NCBI GenBank assembly: GCA_937907455.1
Contig: CALESQ010000012.1
Coordinates: forward strand, 1 to 8,398
DNA length: 8,398 nt
Reading direction: 5' to 3'
Source: an uncultured Caldilineales bacterium
GTDB lineage: Bacteria; Chloroflexota; Anaerolineae; JAAEKA01
In this document: positions 6,094 through 8,398 of the stretch, piece by piece
Layout of the letters: every line of letters begins with the position of its first letter
Numbering within the stretch: position 1 is the stretch's first letter
Notes under the pieces: generated by a model
The model's input: only the letters and a program-made list of their open reading frames with translations
Databases searched by the model: none
Told to the model about the DNA's origin: nothing
Made by a program: the position numbers and the translations under genes

Positions 6094-8317
6094 CCGCAAC
6101 CAGGCCACGGTGTGGCAACCGGCGCGCAACTGGCCGTTGTGGATTGGTCTGGCTCTGCTGCTACTGGTGGCGCTGCTGGCTGTATTCGGCCCGGCACTGG
6201 CCCCGCGCGACCCGGTAAAACCGGTGTACATTGTGCAAGACCTGCGCAGCGGTGAGTTTGTCAGGCCACCCTTCCGCCCCGGCCAAATGCCTGGCTTTCC
6301 CCTGGGAGCCGATCCACTGGGACGTGATACCCTCAGCCAATTGCTGTGGGCCATTCAACCAACGCTGATTCTGGTGCTGGCCGCGGCTGCCGTGCGCCTG
6401 CTGCTTGGCCTGCTGATCGGCGTGATTGCAGGTTGGGGCAATGGACGCACAGCACGACTGCTGGCTAACCTCACCACGGCCGCGGTGTCGGTGCCGGTAT
6501 TGTTTGTAGCGCTTTGTCTGGTAGCCGCCTTGGCACCGAATTTAGGCGTATGGGCCTTTGTGCTGGGGCTATGTCTTACCGGCTGGGCCGAAACGGCACG
6601 CATGGTCCAGGACCAAACCAGCCTCATTAAGACACAACCCTATGTCGAAGCCGCACGCGCCCTGGGCGGCTCGGATACGGGCATGGTGCTGAAGCATGTT
6701 TTGCCCCATGTAGTGCCCATGGCGTGGATCATGCTGCCCCTAGAGATCAGCACCGCGCTGCTAGTCACCGCAGGACTCGGCTTTCTGGGCTATTTCGTCA
6801 ATGCTATCTGGATTCCCCTGGGCGATTGGACAGCGATTCGCACCAGCGGCAAACCAGAGCTGGGGCAAATGCTGGCCAGCGGTGCCACTATTGTGCAACG
6901 CCACCCCTGGCTGTTGCTGGCTACCGGTACCGTAGTCTTTATACTGATTTTGGCATTTAACCTGCTGGGTGAAGGACTGCGACGGCAGGCTGATCCGGCG
7001 CGGGCACGCCGACGTCGCGGGCGAGCGGCCACGGCGTGGCAGCAAGTCGGCGACCGCGTAGGCGCAGCCATCGAAAGCCGCCTGACTGTGGGGCGCGGCA
7101 GTGTGATGGCTGGTGTCAGCCTGGGCGCATTGGCCCTGTTGATGCTTCTCAGCGGCGCTTGGCTGCTGCGCTCCTCGGCCACACCGGCCACACCTTCGGC
7201 AATTGCCGTGCCCGGCGGGCATCTGTGGTCGGGCAACCGACATGATGCCCAAGGTACTTTTTGGGCCACGGGCATTGGCCCGAACGCGCCGCAGTTGCTA
7301 TGGCAGTTCAGCCGCGATACCCGGTTCAACGGCGGCCCGGCCATCGCGGCCGACGGCACGCTCTATCTGCTCACAGCCGACAGCCGCGTGATCGCGCTCA
7401 ACCGCAATGGGGCTGCGCTTTGGTCAACGAAATTACCCGCGCCACTGTTTGGTGCTCCCGTGCTCAACGCTGCCGGTGATATCTACTTTTTGGACAGCGC
7501 GGCGACACTCTATGCGTTGACGCCACAGGGCGATTTGGCCTGGGCATTGGCACTGGAAAACGCGGGTAAACCGCTGGCTTCCCCCACGGTAGATGCGGCC
7601 GGTGTGGCCTATTTTGCCACCGAACGCAATCTGGTGGCGGTTGCCCCGGGCGGTGTGTTGCGCTGGCGCACCAGTCTGCCAACCTACAGCTATGTAGCTC
7701 CACAGCCTACCCTCTCTGCCGATGAAAGCCTGCTGTTTTTCGAGGATATCGCCATCAGCACAGCTACCGGTCAAACGGTGTACGACGCTACCGACACTAT
7801 TCTGGATCGCTATGTAGTAGGTGCAGATGGCAAGCTCTATCTGGCCGCACAAGATGGTGTGACCCGCGCCGAGATCACCGCGGACGGCCTGACGCTGACA
7901 CCTCAGGCCACCTTCGACATGTTGTCGCTGGGGCTGGGTGTACGCTATCCCACCAGCAGCGGCGTTACTCCCAATGGGCGGATCTGGGCTTTTTACGGCA
8001 CGTTTTTTGACTACGCCAAGCTGTTGTGGACCGAAGCCGATGGCACGACGTTAAGTGTGGTAGATTACCCCTGGTCAGGCCCGGAAAGTCACCTGCTCGG
8101 CATAGATGAGCAAGGCACGGCCTACATCTGCGGCAACGCCTCGCGCACAGCCCGCGGCGGCACGCTGGAATGCGGCGGCTACGCTGTGGGGCGTCCCAAA
8201 GCTACCTGGAAGCTGAAAGTAGAGCAAGGCGGCGCAGTGATGGGTGGCGCAGTGGCCGACGGGCGGCTCTATGTCCTGAGCAATAACGAATTGTATGCCT
8301 TTGGTGCGGGAGAGTGA
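6086..8317 (+). CDS. Fusion: DppC-type ABC permease with C-terminal PQQ/BamB-like beta-propeller
   Basis: This is one open frame of 743 codons with two parts. Residues 1-304 are a full DppC/OppC permease: first helix at 17-38, the signature FPLGADPLGRDTLSQLL (71-87), EAA loop PYVEAARALGGSDTGMVLKH (185-204) followed by VLPHVVP, GLGFLGYF (230-237), and a last helix ending GEGLRRQADPA (295-305). DppC proteins normally stop near here. Instead a basic linker (RARRRRGR, 306-313) and a seventh hydrophobic helix (about 340-361) lead into residues 376-743. There, blade-like repeats recur: PAIAADGTLYLLTADSRVIA (418-437), PVLNAAGDIYFLD (458-470), PTVDAAGVAYFATERNLVAV (500-519), GADGKLYLA (579-587) and GAVADGRLYVLSNNELYAF (721-739), giving about seven to eight blades. 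Six helices plus the seventh put the propeller outside the cell. Its only two cysteines, C682 and C696, could pair. It probably works with the DppB-like neighbour. A ligand-binding or sensing role for the propeller is inference. Confidence 0.9.
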   Translation: MANRNQATVWQPARNWPLWIGLALLLLVALLAVFGPALAPRDPVKPVYIVQDLRSGEFVRPPFRPGQMPGFPLGADPLGRDTLSQLLWAIQPTLILVLAAAAVRLLLGLLIGVIAGWGNGRTARLLANLTTAAVSVPVLFVALCLVAALAPNLGVWAFVLGLCLTGWAETARMVQDQTSLIKTQPYVEAARALGGSDTGMVLKHVLPHVVPMAWIMLPLEISTALLVTAGLGFLGYFVNAIWIPLGDWTAIRTSGKPELGQMLASGATIVQRHPWLLLATGTVVFILILAFNLLGEGLRRQADPARARRRRGRAATAWQQVGDRVGAAIESRLTVGRGSVMAGVSLGALALLMLLSGAWLLRSSATPATPSAIAVPGGHLWSGNRHDAQGTFWATGIGPNAPQLLWQFSRDTRFNGGPAIAADGTLYLLTADSRVIALNRNGAALWSTKLPAPLFGAPVLNAAGDIYFLDSAATLYALTPQGDLAWALALENAGKPLASPTVDAAGVAYFATERNLVAVAPGGVLRWRTSLPTYSYVAPQPTLSADESLLFFEDIAISTATGQTVYDATDTILDRYVVGADGKLYLAAQDGVTRAEITADGLTLTPQATFDMLSLGLGVRYPTSSGVTPNGRIWAFYGTFFDYAKLLWTEADGTTLSVVDYPWSGPESHLLGIDEQGTAYICGNASRTARGGTLECGGYAVGRPKATWKLKVEQGGAVMGGAVADGRLYVLSNNELYAFGAGE

Positions 8318-8343
8318 TACCCCGGCGCGAGGGCGGAGGAATT

Positions 8344-8379
8344 GCTGCGGCCGGTCCCCAGACCGCTGCGGCCGGTCCC
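8344..8379. repeat. 15-bp direct repeat, 21-bp period, at the window edge
   Basis: GCTGCGGCCGGTCCC occurs at 8344-8358 and again at 8365-8379, separated by CAGACC. A short stem (CGGTC/GACCG, 8352-8356 with 8361-8365) forms across the junction, and TCCC/GGGA pairs continue to its right. It lies 26 bases after the stop of the fusion gene, where no clear T-tract terminator is visible. It could be the start of a longer intergenic repeat array or a GC-rich 3'-end structure. The window ends too soon to tell. Confidence 0.75.
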
Positions 8380-8398
8380 TCCGGGATGGTTCCCAATC

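Noticed and set aside
8318..8343. Intrinsic terminator directly after the fusion gene
   Set aside because: Only a weak CCC/GGG pairing is present and there is no T-tract.
8335..8398. Possible new gene start after GGAGGAATTG at the right edge
   Set aside because: The only starts at fair spacing are TTG/CTG, and the reading frame consists of the 21-bp repeat (Arg-Pro-Val-Pro pattern), so it looks like repeat sequence rather than a gene.

Overview
The window is gene-dense and moderately GC-rich. It carries two divergently transcribed blocks back to back, both concerned with membrane transport or the cell surface. No rRNA, tRNA, CRISPR array, transposase or integrase was seen. Taxonomy rests only on protein style: a secreted protein that runs into an Ig-like 'DFTL..V.P' module, ABC sugar permeases without their own ATPase, and a lipoprotein binding protein with a TAPAP-rich linker. 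This combination is familiar from Chloroflexota (Anaerolineae/Caldilineae-like), but that assignment is inference.

Left block (minus strand, read from 4971 down past position 1): a MalF-type permease, a MalG-type permease and a family-1 solute-binding lipoprotein, tightly packed (17-bp overlap, then a 1-nt gap). After a 75-bp gap with a perfect 10-bp-arm hairpin comes a large secreted protein, cut by the window edge. A textbook sigma-70-like promoter (TTGACC, 17 bp, TATAAT) sits upstream of the first gene and fixes its start at 4971, giving a 31-nt leader. The block encodes a sugar or sugar-derivative importer that presumably borrows an ATPase encoded elsewhere.

Right block (plus strand, 5098-8317): a DppB-like permease overlaps by 8 bp a 743-residue protein. 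Residues 1-304 of the latter are a complete DppC-like permease. It continues through a basic linker, a seventh transmembrane helix and a C-terminal repeat domain that reads as a PQQ/BamB-like beta-propeller. By topology the propeller lies outside the membrane. The two proteins would form a DppBC-type permease pair with a built-in extracytoplasmic propeller. No ATPase or separate binding protein for this pair is in the window.

The fused permease-propeller is the most unusual item. Secondary points are a perfect 13-bp-arm inverted repeat inside the secreted-protein gene, the intergenic hairpin, the shared divergent control region (4972-5097), and a 15-bp direct repeat with 21-bp period at the right edge. 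There is no stretch above 300 bases without a gene.
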